Source of the DNA: Sphingomonas koreensis | GTDB lineage: Bacteria > Pseudomonadota > Alphaproteobacteria > Sphingomonadales > Sphingomonadaceae | Length of the DNA stretch: 64,000 nt | NCBI GenBank assembly: GCA_006438735.1 | Contig: RCZF01000001.1 | Location: forward strand, 124,001 to 188,000 | Reading direction: 5' to 3' | Notes under the pieces: generated by a model | What the model was told of the DNA's origin: nothing | Databases searched by the model: none | Seen by the model: the letters and a program-made list of their open reading frames with translations, nothing else | Made by a program: the position numbers and the translations under genes | Shown: positions 43,615 to 52,671 of the stretch, piece after piece | Numbering within the stretch: position 1 is the first letter of the stretch | Layout: every line of letters begins with the position of its first letter

Positions 43615-43727
43615 CGATCGCTCCCTCGGGGTGTCGCCCGCCGGAGCGGTATTTGCCGAAACATGGTTTCCGTTCGGTAAACACGCGATTCAGAGGTTTG
43701 AAATTCTGCCGCGTTATCGCCGGCTGC

Positions 43728-44321
43728 ATGATTCGGGCGGGGCTGTTCTTCTCCATTATGGCGCTTTCCACCGTAGCGCGCGGCGCCACGGTCGATGTGA
43801 CCGTGCGTGGCGCGGATGGCCAGCCGCTGACCGACGCCGTGGTGACGATCAATACGCCGCAGCAACCCGCAGGGCCGATCCATTTCCCCTGGCCGATGGT
43901 GATGGCGCAGCAGAACATCAGTTTCGCGCCGCATGTGCTGATCGTGCCGGTGGGCGCGACGGTGGCGTTTCCCAATCGCGACAAGGTCCGCCACCATGTC
44001 TATTCCTTCTCGAAGTCGAAGAAGTTCGACATCAAGCTCTACGGCCGGGACGAGACTCGCACCGAGACGTTCGACAAGCCTGGCGTCGTCGCGCTCGGCT
44101 GCAACATCCACGATCGGATGAGCGGCTTCATCATCGTCGTCGATACGCCTTATGCCGCGCTGGCCGACGCGACCGGCCATGTCCGCCTGCAGGGCGTGCC
44201 CGAGGGCGCGGTGACGGTGAGCGTCTGGTCGCCTTCGATTAGGGCGCCGGGCAATCGGTTGAGCCAGCCGGTTACCGTGAGCGGCCCCAATTATTCGACC
44301 ACGCTGACGATGCGACGATGA
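43728..44321 (+). CDS. Periplasmic cupredoxin-like 'methylamine utilization' protein
   Basis: This 197-residue protein starts MIRAGLFFSIMALSTVARGA (signal). The plastocyanin-like part has VPVGATVAFPNRDKVRHHVYSFS (first copper His) and GVVALGCNIHDRMSGFIIV, supplying the Cys, His and Met ligands of a type 1 copper site. The C-terminus is a carboxypeptidase-regulatory-like strand set. The database name refers to methylamine loci, but no such genes are here. Its stop overlaps the start of the GGDEF/EAL gene, so the two probably form a signalling unit. Confidence 0.85.
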   Translation: MIRAGLFFSIMALSTVARGATVDVTVRGADGQPLTDAVVTINTPQQPAGPIHFPWPMVMAQQNISFAPHVLIVPVGATVAFPNRDKVRHHVYSFSKSKKFDIKLYGRDETRTETFDKPGVVALGCNIHDRMSGFIIVVDTPYAALADATGHVRLQGVPEGAVTVSVWSPSIRAPGNRLSQPVTVSGPNYSTTLTMRR

Positions 44322-46690
44322 CACGGGCGATCGATCGATGGCGGCGCGGCGATCTCCGCTTTCGTCACCTGCGCACCCGGCTGGTGGTGCTCTATGCCGG
44401 GTTGTTCGCCGCCGCCTTGCTGATCGTCGCGACGGCGGCGCAGGTGATGATCCAGCGCCACGCGCGCGACTCCGTTCGCGCCGAACTGACCACCAGCGGC
44501 AGCGTCTACGATCGCATCTGGGCGCTCAAGGCGCATGCGCTGATCGAATCGGCCGGGGTGATGGCGCGAGATTTCGGCTTCCGATCTGCGGTGGCTAGCG
44601 GCGACCAGGCGACGATCGAATCGGCGATCGCCAATCTGCGCCAGCGCGCCGGCGTCGCCAACGCCTTCGTTGTTGATCAAGACGGCGATGTACTCGGCGC
44701 GGGACCGACGGCGCTGCGCACGCGGTTGGCGCAGCTGTCCTACGATCTCGCGCCCGATCGCCATGATGCGGTGGTGGTGACGAAAGGCGGAACCTATCGA
44801 TTGGTATTCTCGCCGATCATGGCGCCGACCGAAATCGGCCAGGTGATCTTTGCCTCGCCGCTCGACGCTGGCGAGATGCACGCGCTCGAGCAGCTCTCGG
44901 CGATTCCGCTCACCGCGACAATGCTGCGCCGCGATACCGCCGGGCATTGGCGGTCGATCAACGGATCGATCGCACCGAGCGCGCGGCTCGACGCGGTCAT
45001 GGCCGAAAAGCGCGTCGCCGACGACAATGCCGTCGCCACGTTGTCGCTGCCCGGCGGCAAGGCGTTCGCGCTGGCGAAGCGGCTCGACGGCGCCGACGGC
45101 AAGCCGGTGGCGGCGTTGCTGCTCAGCTATCCGCTCAGCAAGGCGCTGGCGCCGTATCGGGCGCTGCAATTCGGCATCGCGCTGGCCGGCCTGCTCGGCC
45201 TCGCGCTGGTGCTGTGGGGCAGCCGCCGGCTGGCACGCGCGATCGCCCGGCCGATCGCCGCGCTGGATGCCGCGGCGCGCTCGCTCGAAGAAGGCGCGCG
45301 CACCGAAGTCGAGGTGGTCGGCCTGGACGAGATCGGCCGGTTGGCGGCGAGCTTCAACAAGATGTCGGCGGGCATCGTCGAGCGCGAGCATCGCATCAGC
45401 CATCTCGCCTTTCACGACACGCTGACCGATCTGCCGAACCGAACCTTTTTTCGCGAGCAGCTCGACAGCGCACTGTCGCGCGCGCCGCGCCGCGGCGAGA
45501 ATGTCGTGGTGCTGTGCCTCGATCTCGATGGCTTCAAGGGGGTCAACGATACGCTCGGCCATCCGGTCGGCGACGCGCTGTTGCGGATCGTCGGCGCGCT
45601 GCTCGGCGAGCTTGCGCCGGAAGGCACCGTATCTCGGCTGGGCGGCGACGAATTTGCGATCATCCTGATCGAGCAGCCGGACAGCGATCGCCCACGCGCG
45701 CTGGCCCAGCAGATCGTCGATCGCATGCGTCAGCCGATGGTCGCCGATGGCCACCAGATCGCGACCGGGACGAGCATTGGCATCGCGATCGGCCCCGGCG
45801 ATGGCAGCGATGCCGATACGCTGCTCAAAAATGCCGATCTCGCGCTGTACCGCGCCAAGCAGGACGGCCGCGGCGTGTTTCGCTTCTTCGAACCGTCGCT
45901 CGATGCCGCCGCGCGCAAGCGCCGCCAGCTCGAGCTCGATCTGCGCCAGGCGCTCTATGAGCGCCAGTTCCGGCTCAACTTCCAGCCGATCTTCGACTTG
46001 AAGGCGAACCGCATCGGCGGGTTCGAGGCGCTGTTGCGTTGGCAGCATCCCGAGCGCGGCGCGGTCGGCCCGATCGAGTTCATCCCGGTCGCCGAGGAAA
46101 CCGGCTTGATCGTCGCGATCGGCGAATGGGTGCTCCACGAGGCGTGCCGCGAGGCGATGGCATGGCCCGAGGACGTCCGCGTCGCGGTCAACGTCTCGCC
46201 GCTGCAATTCCGTAACAGCGGCTTCATCAACATCGTGTTCCAGGCGCTGTCGCAAAGCGGGCTGGCGCCCAATCGACTGGAGATCGAGATCACCGAATCG
46301 GTGTTCCTCGAAGGCGCCGATTCGACGGTCGCCTTGCTGCACCGCCTGCGCGCGCTCGGCGTGCGGGTGGCGCTCGACGATTTCGGCACGGGCTATTCGT
46401 CGCTCAGCTATCTGCGCAGCTTTCCGTTCGACAAGATCAAGATCGATCGCTCGTTCGTCACCAACGTCGCCGAGGACGAAAGCGCCGAAGCGATCGTCAA
46501 CGCGATCGTCCACCTCGCTTCGGCCTTGCACATGGAAACCACCGCCGAGGGCGTGGAGGACGACGATCAGCTCGCCTGCTTGCGCAACCAGGGCTGCGGC
46601 AGCATCCAGGGCTATCTGTTCAGCCGGCCGGTCGAGGCCGATGCGGTGGCAGGCCTGCTCGGCCCGCAACTCGAGCGCGCCGCCGCCTGA
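44318..46690 (+). CDS. HAMP-GGDEF-EAL c-di-GMP signalling protein
   Basis: This 790-residue protein has a membrane helix (about residues 22-44), a periplasmic sensor (45-280), a second helix (283-300), HAMP (about 300-352), GGDEF (about 360-525; RLGGDEF at 442-446) and EAL (about 535-785; EAL at 570-572, DDFGTGYSSL further on). Both catalytic signatures are intact. The periplasmic part is double-Cache-like in size. Its co-translation with a copper protein suggests that it senses copper or redox state, which is an inference. Confidence 0.92.
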   Translation: MTRAIDRWRRGDLRFRHLRTRLVVLYAGLFAAALLIVATAAQVMIQRHARDSVRAELTTSGSVYDRIWALKAHALIESAGVMARDFGFRSAVASGDQATIESAIANLRQRAGVANAFVVDQDGDVLGAGPTALRTRLAQLSYDLAPDRHDAVVVTKGGTYRLVFSPIMAPTEIGQVIFASPLDAGEMHALEQLSAIPLTATMLRRDTAGHWRSINGSIAPSARLDAVMAEKRVADDNAVATLSLPGGKAFALAKRLDGADGKPVAALLLSYPLSKALAPYRALQFGIALAGLLGLALVLWGSRRLARAIARPIAALDAAARSLEEGARTEVEVVGLDEIGRLAASFNKMSAGIVEREHRISHLAFHDTLTDLPNRTFFREQLDSALSRAPRRGENVVVLCLDLDGFKGVNDTLGHPVGDALLRIVGALLGELAPEGTVSRLGGDEFAIILIEQPDSDRPRALAQQIVDRMRQPMVADGHQIATGTSIGIAIGPGDGSDADTLLKNADLALYRAKQDGRGVFRFFEPSLDAAARKRRQLELDLRQALYERQFRLNFQPIFDLKANRIGGFEALLRWQHPERGAVGPIEFIPVAEETGLIVAIGEWVLHEACREAMAWPEDVRVAVNVSPLQFRNSGFINIVFQALSQSGLAPNRLEIEITESVFLEGADSTVALLHRLRALGVRVALDDFGTGYSSLSYLRSFPFDKIKIDRSFVTNVAEDESAEAIVNAIVHLASALHMETTAEGVEDDDQLACLRNQGCGSIQGYLFSRPVEADAVAGLLGPQLERAAA

Positions 46691-46789
46691 TCCACTCAGC
46701 GGAACCGCCGCAAGGGCTCGCGCGTCCGTGTTGGAGGGTTTAGCATCACGCGGTCAACGCGTGAGCGGACCTTTCGCAGGAGAATGACG

Positions 46790-47140
46790 ATGGCAGACAG
46801 CAAGAGCGGCAAGACCTCGAGCGGCGCCGACGCCGCAGCAGGCGTGACCGACCGCGTCAAGGCGGCGGGCGAGAAGATGCGCGCCTCGGGCGAGAAGATC
46901 GCCGAGAGCGGCGCCAATCTGGGCATGAAGATGCTCGATCAGGCCGAACAGAACACCCGCGAGGCGTTCAACGCGATGCGCGCGGCGGCGAAAGCGCGGG
47001 ACTTGTCCGAAGTGATGCATGTGCAGGGCGACTATCTGCGCGAGCAGGGCACGAGGTCGATGGCGCAGGCACGCGAGATCGGCGAGATGATCGCCAATTT
47101 CGGCCGCGATACGATCGGCAAGATGACCGGCAAGGACTAG
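46790..47140 (+). CDS. Small phasin-family protein
   Basis: ATG 46790 is 7 bases after AGGAG; ATG 46784 is too close to it. The 116-residue product is Ala/Lys/Glu-rich and helical, with a 15-residue or so imperfect repeat (AAGEKMRASGEKIAESG). AKARDLSEVMHVQGDYLREQ is the phasin signature that coats polyhydroxyalkanoate granules or acts as a chaperone-like surfactant. The stop overlaps by 4 bases the stop of the convergent porin gene. Confidence 0.82.
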   Translation: MADSKSGKTSSGADAAAGVTDRVKAAGEKMRASGEKIAESGANLGMKMLDQAEQNTREAFNAMRAAAKARDLSEVMHVQGDYLREQGTRSMAQAREIGEMIANFGRDTIGKMTGKD

Positions 47141-48462
47141 ATGCTTAGCTGCACCTCCACGAAGCCATAATGCGTGTCGCCGTCGGCGGGCGCATTGGCG
47201 GCGTCGGTCAGGAAGCGGCCCTTGGCGATCATCGCGAAGCCGGCGTTGAGGCGGAGTTGCTTGGGCACGAGCCAGTAGCGGGCGCGCATGTCGAATTGCG
47301 TGCCCGCATAACTGCCCGCCGTGCCGGCGGCATCGCGCACGCTGGTGCTGGCGAAGCTGTCGGTCGCGCTATCGAGCCATAGCGGGCGGACCGCAATATA
47401 TCCGTCCCAGCGCTTGCTCGGCTTGACCTCGACGCGGGCCTCGACGCTCACGAGATTGGCGCGCGACACCGGGCCGTAGAAGCTGCTCGGGCCGAATTCG
47501 AACACGCGCGCGCCGTAGAGCGTGTCGAACCGTCCATATTTGCCGCCGGCGTGATCGCCGCTGGCATAATCGACCGCAAGCGAGATCCGCGGCGACCAGC
47601 GTGCGGCGAAGCTCCGCCCGACGCTGGCGTGGACGAGGCCGGCCGACACGTCGAGATCGTTGGTATCCGTGATCGCCGTCGAAGAGCGCGTGTGGCCGGT
47701 CTGCCAGGCGGCCTCGACCTCATAGTCGATCTGCCCGGTCTTGGGCGCGCGATAGAGGCGCATGCCCGGCGTCCAAAGATGGCGGTTCTTGGTCTGCTCG
47801 ACCGGCGAGTCGTCTTCGGCAAGGCGGTAGAGATAGGCCTGGAGCGTGCCGCCGAGCACATGCGCCTTGATCGCCGAAGCGCCGAAGAACTGGACGCCGA
47901 TGCGCTCGCGATCGAGCTTTACGTCATTGTCCTCGAGCGAGGGCAGATCGCTCGGCAAGCGCGCCTGCGGCATCGTCCAGAACGCCGTCACGCTGTCGCC
48001 GGCTTTCGACGCCCAGTCGAAGCGACCGCCGGTAAAGGCGTTGGTGGTGTTGCGAAAGCTCGCCCGGGCAACCAGCCGGCGCGAGCCGATGTCCATCGTG
48101 AAGCGGCCGCCGGTCAGGCTGGCGGTGTCGCTGAGCTTGCCGGTGATATAGGCCTGGATCGGTTCGAGCGCGTTGACTTCGTTGGTGCTGACCGAGGAAT
48201 TCTTGTGCTCGAAATAGACGCGCGAATCCATCACTTCGCCGCCGATCGTGATCGGCCCGGCGTCGTAGCTCGCAGCCAGCCCGGTGCGGAACAGCAGCGC
48301 GGTATCGCTGGTCGAGATGCCGGGGCGAAACTGGCCGTCGATCGTCTCGAGCCGGGCGCGAAGGTTGAAATCGATCGACAATTTGCTGTCCGACGCCTGC
48401 GCATGCGCCGGCGCGGCCGCAACGATGATGGGTGCGACGACCCACGCCAGTTTGTACCGCAT
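47137..48462 (-). CDS. Alginate-export-type outer membrane porin
   Basis: This 441-residue protein has a signal peptide (cleavage after AHAQ). The rest is beta-barrel-like: LSIDFNLRARLETIDGQF, GGEVMDSRVYFEHKNSSV, TGGRFTMDIGSRRLVARASFRNTTNAFTG, and an aromatic-rich C-terminal half ending VEVQLSI. It matches the alginate_exp porin family, whose members carry many anionic or sugar substrates, so the substrate is open. It is divergent from modA. Confidence 0.85.
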   Translation of the reverse strand: MRYKLAWVVAPIIVAAAPAHAQASDSKLSIDFNLRARLETIDGQFRPGISTSDTALLFRTGLAASYDAGPITIGGEVMDSRVYFEHKNSSVSTNEVNALEPIQAYITGKLSDTASLTGGRFTMDIGSRRLVARASFRNTTNAFTGGRFDWASKAGDSVTAFWTMPQARLPSDLPSLEDNDVKLDRERIGVQFFGASAIKAHVLGGTLQAYLYRLAEDDSPVEQTKNRHLWTPGMRLYRAPKTGQIDYEVEAAWQTGHTRSSTAITDTNDLDVSAGLVHASVGRSFAARWSPRISLAVDYASGDHAGGKYGRFDTLYGARVFEFGPSSFYGPVSRANLVSVEARVEVKPSKRWDGYIAVRPLWLDSATDSFASTSVRDAAGTAGSYAGTQFDMRARYWLVPKQLRLNAGFAMIAKGRFLTDAANAPADGDTHYGFVEVQLSI

Positions 48463-48508
48463 CGAATTCCCGTTTGTTTGTCGGACGGGCTGGCAAAGTC
48501 GCCCGGTG

Positions 48509-48531
48509 CTGTATATGGCTGGCTATAACAG
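48509..48531. promoter_or_regulatory. ModE-like imperfect palindrome before modA
   Basis: CTGTATATGGCTGGCTATAACAG has arms CTGTATAT and ATAACAG-type around a GC-rich centre, in the style of molybdate-responsive ModE sites (TATAT...ATA). It lies 16 bases before modA. No modE gene is in the window, so the call is tentative. Confidence 0.45.
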
Positions 48532-48546
48532 TAGTGGAGGAATGTC

Positions 48547-49317
48547 ATGCGCCGAATTCTACTTTTTTTGTCGTTGCTGCTGGCGGCGTCGGTCGGCGCT
48601 CCGGCCGCCGCGGCGCCGCCGGCCAAGCCGCCGATCGTTCTGGCGGCCGCAAGTTTGCAGGAATCACTGACAGCGGCGGCGGCGGCGTGGGCGAAACAGG
48701 GCCATGCCGCACCGACGATCTCGTTTGCCGGCTCGTCGGAACTGGCGCGGCAGATCGAGGCCGGCGCGCCGGCCGACCTTTTCATTTCCGCCGATGAGGA
48801 CTGGATGGACGCGGTGGAGAAGCATGGCGATGTCGCGGCGGGCACGCGCGACACGTTCCTCGGCAATCGACTGGTGCTGATCGCGCCGAAAACCCGCACC
48901 GCGCCCGCGCCGATGCGGCCCAGTTCGGCGCTGACGAACACGCTGACGGCGGGGCCGCTGGCGATGGCGGACACCGGATCGGTGCCGGCGGGCAAATATG
49001 GCAAGGCCGCGCTTGAGCACATGAGGCTGTGGGCGGCGGTGCAGCCGCACGTCGTCGAGGCCGAGAATGTCCGCGCCGCGCTGGCGCTGGTCGAGCGCGG
49101 CGCCGCGCCGCTCGGCGTGGTCTATGCCACCGACGCGCGCGCTTCGGTAAAGGTCAAGATCGTCGGGGTGTTTCCCGAAAGCAGCCATCCCCCGATCCGC
49201 TATCCGGTCGCGCGGCTCAAAGCCGCGACTAGCCCCGATGCCGAGGGCTTCCGGCGCTTCCTCGTCTCGGCGCGCGGCAAGGCGATCTTCAAGAAATACG
49301 GCTTTTCGGCTCTTTGA
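48547..49317 (+). CDS. modA: Molybdate ABC transporter, substrate-binding protein
   Basis: This 256-residue protein has a signal peptide (cleavage near PAAAAP). VLAAASLQESLTAAAAAWAK, FAGSSELARQIEAGAPADLFISADEDWMD, and DTGSVPAGKYGKAALEH, with the C-terminal FRRFLVSARGKAIFKKYGF, are standard ModA. It binds molybdate or tungstate in the periplasm. First gene of modABC, after TGGAGGAATG. Confidence 0.94.
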   Translation: MRRILLFLSLLLAASVGAPAAAAPPAKPPIVLAAASLQESLTAAAAAWAKQGHAAPTISFAGSSELARQIEAGAPADLFISADEDWMDAVEKHGDVAAGTRDTFLGNRLVLIAPKTRTAPAPMRPSSALTNTLTAGPLAMADTGSVPAGKYGKAALEHMRLWAAVQPHVVEAENVRAALALVERGAAPLGVVYATDARASVKVKIVGVFPESSHPPIRYPVARLKAATSPDAEGFRRFLVSARGKAIFKKYGFSAL

Positions 49318-49392
49318 ATTTTCGTGCGCTCGACTTGACGAGCCCGTTGGGCGAAGGCTTGCCCCTCGAACCGCGATGACGAGGGGGAGGGC

Positions 49393-50085
49393 ATGATCCT
49401 GTCGCCGGCCGAATGGGAAATCGTGCGGCTGACGCTCAAGATCGGCCTCGTCGCGATGGCGGCGACCTTGCCGATCGCGTTTGCGCTGGCGTGGCTGCTG
49501 GCGCGCGGGCGGTTTCCCGGCAAGGTGCTGATCGATGCGCTGGTGCACCTGCCGCTGGTGTTGCCGCCGGTCGTCACCGGCTGGCTGCTGCTGATCGCCT
49601 TCGCACCCAATGGCCCGATCGGCGGCGTGCTGCAGGAGTGGTTCGGCGTCAGCGTGCTGTTCCGTTGGGGCGGCGCGGCGATCGCGGCGGGGGTGATGGC
49701 GCTGCCGCTGATGGTGCGCGCGATGCGGCTGTCGATCGAGGCGGTCGATCGCCGGCTCGAAAGCGCGGCGCGCACGCTTGGCGCCGGCCCGTGGCGGGTG
49801 TTTCGCAGCGTGACGTTGCCGCTGAGCATGCCCGGCGTGCTGGCCGGCGCGGTGCTCGGTTTCGCGCGGTCGATCGGCGAATTCGGCGCGACGATCACCT
49901 TCGTCTCGAACGTGCCGGGGCAGACGCGCACGCTGCCGCTGGCGATCTATTCGGCGCTGCAACTGCCCGACGGCGATGCGCAAGTGGTGCGGCTGGCGCT
50001 CGTCTCTGTGGCGCTGTCGCTGGGCGCGCTCGTCGTCTCCGAAATGCTGGCGCGGCGCAGCGGGCGGGGCCTGCATGTCCTTTGA
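49393..50085 (+). CDS. modB: Molybdate ABC transporter, permease
   Basis: This 230-residue protein has about five membrane helices. LPLVLPPVVTGWLLLIAFAP and the coupling loop ESAARTLGAGPWRVFRSVTLPLSMPG (EAA motif) identify ModB, followed by SIGEFGATITFVSNVPGQTRTLPLAIY. It overlaps modC by 11 bases. Confidence 0.94.
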   Translation: MILSPAEWEIVRLTLKIGLVAMAATLPIAFALAWLLARGRFPGKVLIDALVHLPLVLPPVVTGWLLLIAFAPNGPIGGVLQEWFGVSVLFRWGGAAIAAGVMALPLMVRAMRLSIEAVDRRLESAARTLGAGPWRVFRSVTLPLSMPGVLAGAVLGFARSIGEFGATITFVSNVPGQTRTLPLAIYSALQLPDGDAQVVRLALVSVALSLGALVVSEMLARRSGRGLHVL

Positions 50086-50686
50086 CGTGGACGTCACCAA
50101 GCGGCTGGGCGATGCGCAGATCGGTGTGACGTTCCAGGCCGGCGAGGGGCTGACGGTGCTGTTCGGACCATCGGGCGCGGGCAAGACATCGACGTTGAAC
50201 ATGGTCGCCGGGCTGTTGCGGCCTGATTGGGGGCATGTCCGGGTCGACGGCGAGACGCTGTTCGACGCCGGCGCGCGGATCGATGTCGCCGCCGAGCATC
50301 GCCGCGTCGGTTACGTCTTTCAGGAGCCGCGGCTGTTCCCGCACAAGCGCGTGCGGGCCAACCTGCTCTATGGCCGCCACGACGGAGCCGACGCCTTGTC
50401 GTTCGACGAGACGATCGAGTTCCTCGGCATCGGCGATCTGCTCGATCGCTGGCCGCGCACACTGTCGGGCGGTGAAGCGCGGCGCGTGGCGATCGGCCGA
50501 GCACTGCTCGCCAATCCCCGTTTCCTGCTGCTCGACGAGCCGCTGTCCTCGCTCGACCGGCCGCGACGCGAGGAAGTGATGCGCGCGATCGAGCATATCC
50601 GCGACGGCCTCAAGCTGCCGGTGCTGATGGTGACGCACGATCCCGAAGAGGCCGAACGGCTGGCGACCCGCGTGGTGCGGATGTAG
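50075..50686 (+). CDS. modC: Molybdate ABC transporter, ATP-binding protein (short form)
   Basis: This 203-residue protein starts MSFDVDVTKRLGDAQIGV. Walker A is FGPSGAGKTST, the signature LSGGEARRVAIGRAL, Walker B FLLLDEPLSSLD and the switch His VTHDPEEAE. Canonical ModC is about 350 residues with a C-terminal TOBE/MOP molybdate-binding domain. Here the protein ends right after the ATPase domain with a clean stop, so that regulatory domain is absent. The stop is 3 bases from the convergent rsmD stop. Confidence 0.92.
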   Translation: MSFDVDVTKRLGDAQIGVTFQAGEGLTVLFGPSGAGKTSTLNMVAGLLRPDWGHVRVDGETLFDAGARIDVAAEHRRVGYVFQEPRLFPHKRVRANLLYGRHDGADALSFDETIEFLGIGDLLDRWPRTLSGGEARRVAIGRALLANPRFLLLDEPLSSLDRPRREEVMRAIEHIRDGLKLPVLMVTHDPEEAERLATRVVRM

Positions 50687-50689
50687 CGC

Positions 50690-51229
50690 TCAGCCGGCGC
50701 GCAGGAGGGTGATCCGCGCCTTGCCGTGCGTGCGTTCAGCGGCGATGGCGAATCCGCCGATCTCAAGCGGTTCGTCGCGCGCCGTTTCGATGCTGATCCA
50801 GGTCGCCGGACCGGCCCAGCCGAGCCGCGCCAACTTGTCGAGCGCCACCGCACCGGCGCCGGAGCCGTAGGGCGGGTCCATCAGGATCAGATCGAGCGGC
50901 CCACGCGCCGGGCCGAGCGCCATCACCGAGCCGGCGCGGACGTCGGCGCCGGTCGCGCCGAGTTTGGCGATATTGGCGCGCAGTGCGTCGAGCGCTGGCT
51001 TGTCGTGCTCGACGAACAGGCACGATGCCGCGCCGCGCGACAGCGCCTCGAGCCCGAGCGCGCCCGAGCCCGCGAACAGATCGGCGACCGCCAGATCTTC
51101 GAAACTGCCGAGCCGGCTGGCCAGCATCGAGAACAGCGCCTCGCGCGTGCGATCGGCGGTCGGGCGCGTGGCGTCGCCTTTCGGTGCGACAATCGGGCGG
51201 CCGCGCCACTGGCCGGCGATGACCCTCAT
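50690..51229 (-). CDS. rsmD: 16S rRNA (guanine(966)-N(2))-methyltransferase RsmD
   Basis: This 179-residue protein starts MRVIAGQWRGRPIVAPKGDA, the RsmD signature, followed by TRPTADRTREALFSML. SAM motif I is VADLFAGSGALGLEAL and catalytic motif IV LILMDPPYG. It methylates G966 of 16S rRNA in the small subunit. It is translationally coupled to the upstream pseudouridine synthase (4-base overlap). Confidence 0.94.
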   Translation of the reverse strand: MRVIAGQWRGRPIVAPKGDATRPTADRTREALFSMLASRLGSFEDLAVADLFAGSGALGLEALSRGAASCLFVEHDKPALDALRANIAKLGATGADVRAGSVMALGPARGPLDLILMDPPYGSGAGAVALDKLARLGWAGPATWISIETARDEPLEIGGFAIAAERTHGKARITLLRAG

Positions 51230-52545
51230 CGGCGCGGGCCGCCACGCGGCTTCGGCCGCGCCGGCTTGGGCTTCGCCTTGGCCCAGCCGGGGCCGCGCTT
51301 CGGGCGTCGCGGCTTGGGCGCGTCATCGGTGGCGCCGGCGCGGCGCGGCGCGTTGCTGCGATCGGGGCGCTGCGAGCGATCGCTGCGCGCCGGCGCGCTG
51401 TCTTCGCGCTCGCGCCGGAAGTTGGCGGCGCGGTCGCTGCGAGAAGGCGACGAGCGTTCCGATGAGCGCTGGCTGCGCTCGCCGCGCGGCGCTGGCGTCG
51501 CGGCGCGCGGGCCGGTTCGGCGCTGATCGGTGCGGTCGGCCGCAGCGCGAGGCGTCCGGTCGCCGGTAGCGCGATCGGTGCGGGCGCGCTCGGGGCGCGG
51601 CGTGCGGTCGTTGGCGTTTGCCGTCGCCCGTGTGGGCGACGCCGGCCGCCGCTCACGAGCAGGCGCGGCGGCGCGCCCATCGGCGCTGCGCGGCCGGGCT
51701 TCGCGCTTGTCAATCGCGGGGCGAGCCGGTGCGGCAGCGGGCGTTGCCGCGGCCCGCGGAGCGACCTCGATCGCTTCCTCGCTGCCGCGGCGCTTGCCGG
51801 CGAGGCTCTGGCGGAAAGCCACGAGATCGGCCTGACGCACTTCGCCGATGCCGCCGGGCGGCAGATCGCCGAGCACGAACGGGCCGTAGCGCGTGCGGAT
51901 CAGCCGCGAGACCTGCAGCCCCAGATATTCCAGCACGCGGCGCACTTCGCGATTCTTGCCTTCGGTGAGGATCAGCTCGATCCACACATTGGCGCCGGTG
52001 CGGCGCTCCAGATTGGCGTCGATCGGGCCGTAGCGCATGCCCTCGATCTCGACGCCCTCGATCAGCTCCTCGAGCTGCGCCTGCGTCACGTCGCCATAGG
52101 CGCGGGCGCGGTAGGCGCGCTCGACGCCGGTCGCCGGCAATTCGAGCTGACGCTTGAACGCGCCGTCGGTGGTGAGCAGCAACAACCCTTCGGTATTGAG
52201 ATCGAGCCGCCCGACCGGCACCAGCCGCGGCAGATCCTTGGGCAAGCGATCGTAGATCGTCGGCCGGCCGGTGAAATCGCGCTCGGCAGTGAGCACACCG
52301 CTCGGCTTGTGGAACAGGAACAGCTGGGCGGGGCGCGCTTCCTCGACCGGGTTGCCATCGACGGTGACGCCGTGGAGCGAGGCGAGGATCGTCGCCGGCG
52401 TATCGAGCACCTTGCCGTTCAGCGCGACGCGGCCGTCGGTGATCATGCGCTCGATTTCTCGGCGCGAGGCGACACCGGCGCGGGCGAGCAGCTTGGCGAT
52501 GCGGTGGCCGCTCTGGGCGGCGTCTTTGGGTTTGGATGGGGGCAC
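51226..52545 (-). CDS. Pseudouridine synthase of the RluB/RsuA type with a long basic tail
   Basis: This 439-residue protein has an N-terminal S4 domain (HRIAKLLARAGVASRREIER, residues 14-60) and an RsuA-family catalytic domain with active Asp115 in VGRLDLNTEGLLLLT. Residues 260-439 are a low-complexity Arg/Ala/Pro/Ser-rich tail that adds RNA-binding charge. Alphaproteobacterial RluB homologues often carry such tails. It modifies 23S rRNA U2605 or a similar site. First gene of a pair with rsmD. Confidence 0.9.
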   Translation of the reverse strand: MPPSKPKDAAQSGHRIAKLLARAGVASRREIERMITDGRVALNGKVLDTPATILASLHGVTVDGNPVEEARPAQLFLFHKPSGVLTAERDFTGRPTIYDRLPKDLPRLVPVGRLDLNTEGLLLLTTDGAFKRQLELPATGVERAYRARAYGDVTQAQLEELIEGVEIEGMRYGPIDANLERRTGANVWIELILTEGKNREVRRVLEYLGLQVSRLIRTRYGPFVLGDLPPGGIGEVRQADLVAFRQSLAGKRRGSEEAIEVAPRAAATPAAAPARPAIDKREARPRSADGRAAAPARERRPASPTRATANANDRTPRPERARTDRATGDRTPRAAADRTDQRRTGPRAATPAPRGERSQRSSERSSPSRSDRAANFRREREDSAPARSDRSQRPDRSNAPRRAGATDDAPKPRRPKRGPGWAKAKPKPARPKPRGGPRR

Positions 52546-52671
52546 GGTCGCGCTGATACATCGATTTGCCGCATGGGTTCAAAAAATTTGCGGCCGATCG
52601 CGTCGTCGGGCGTTAGACACGCAGGCGTAACGAGACCGCGCGGCGTATCGGCGCGGGAGAAGGGGTTCGAC

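Noticed and set aside
44291..46669. A 792-codon open frame on the minus strand
   Set aside because: It is antisense to the clear HAMP-GGDEF-EAL gene, has His/Arg/Asp-rich composition typical of reverse-complement frames in G+C-rich DNA, and matches no domain.
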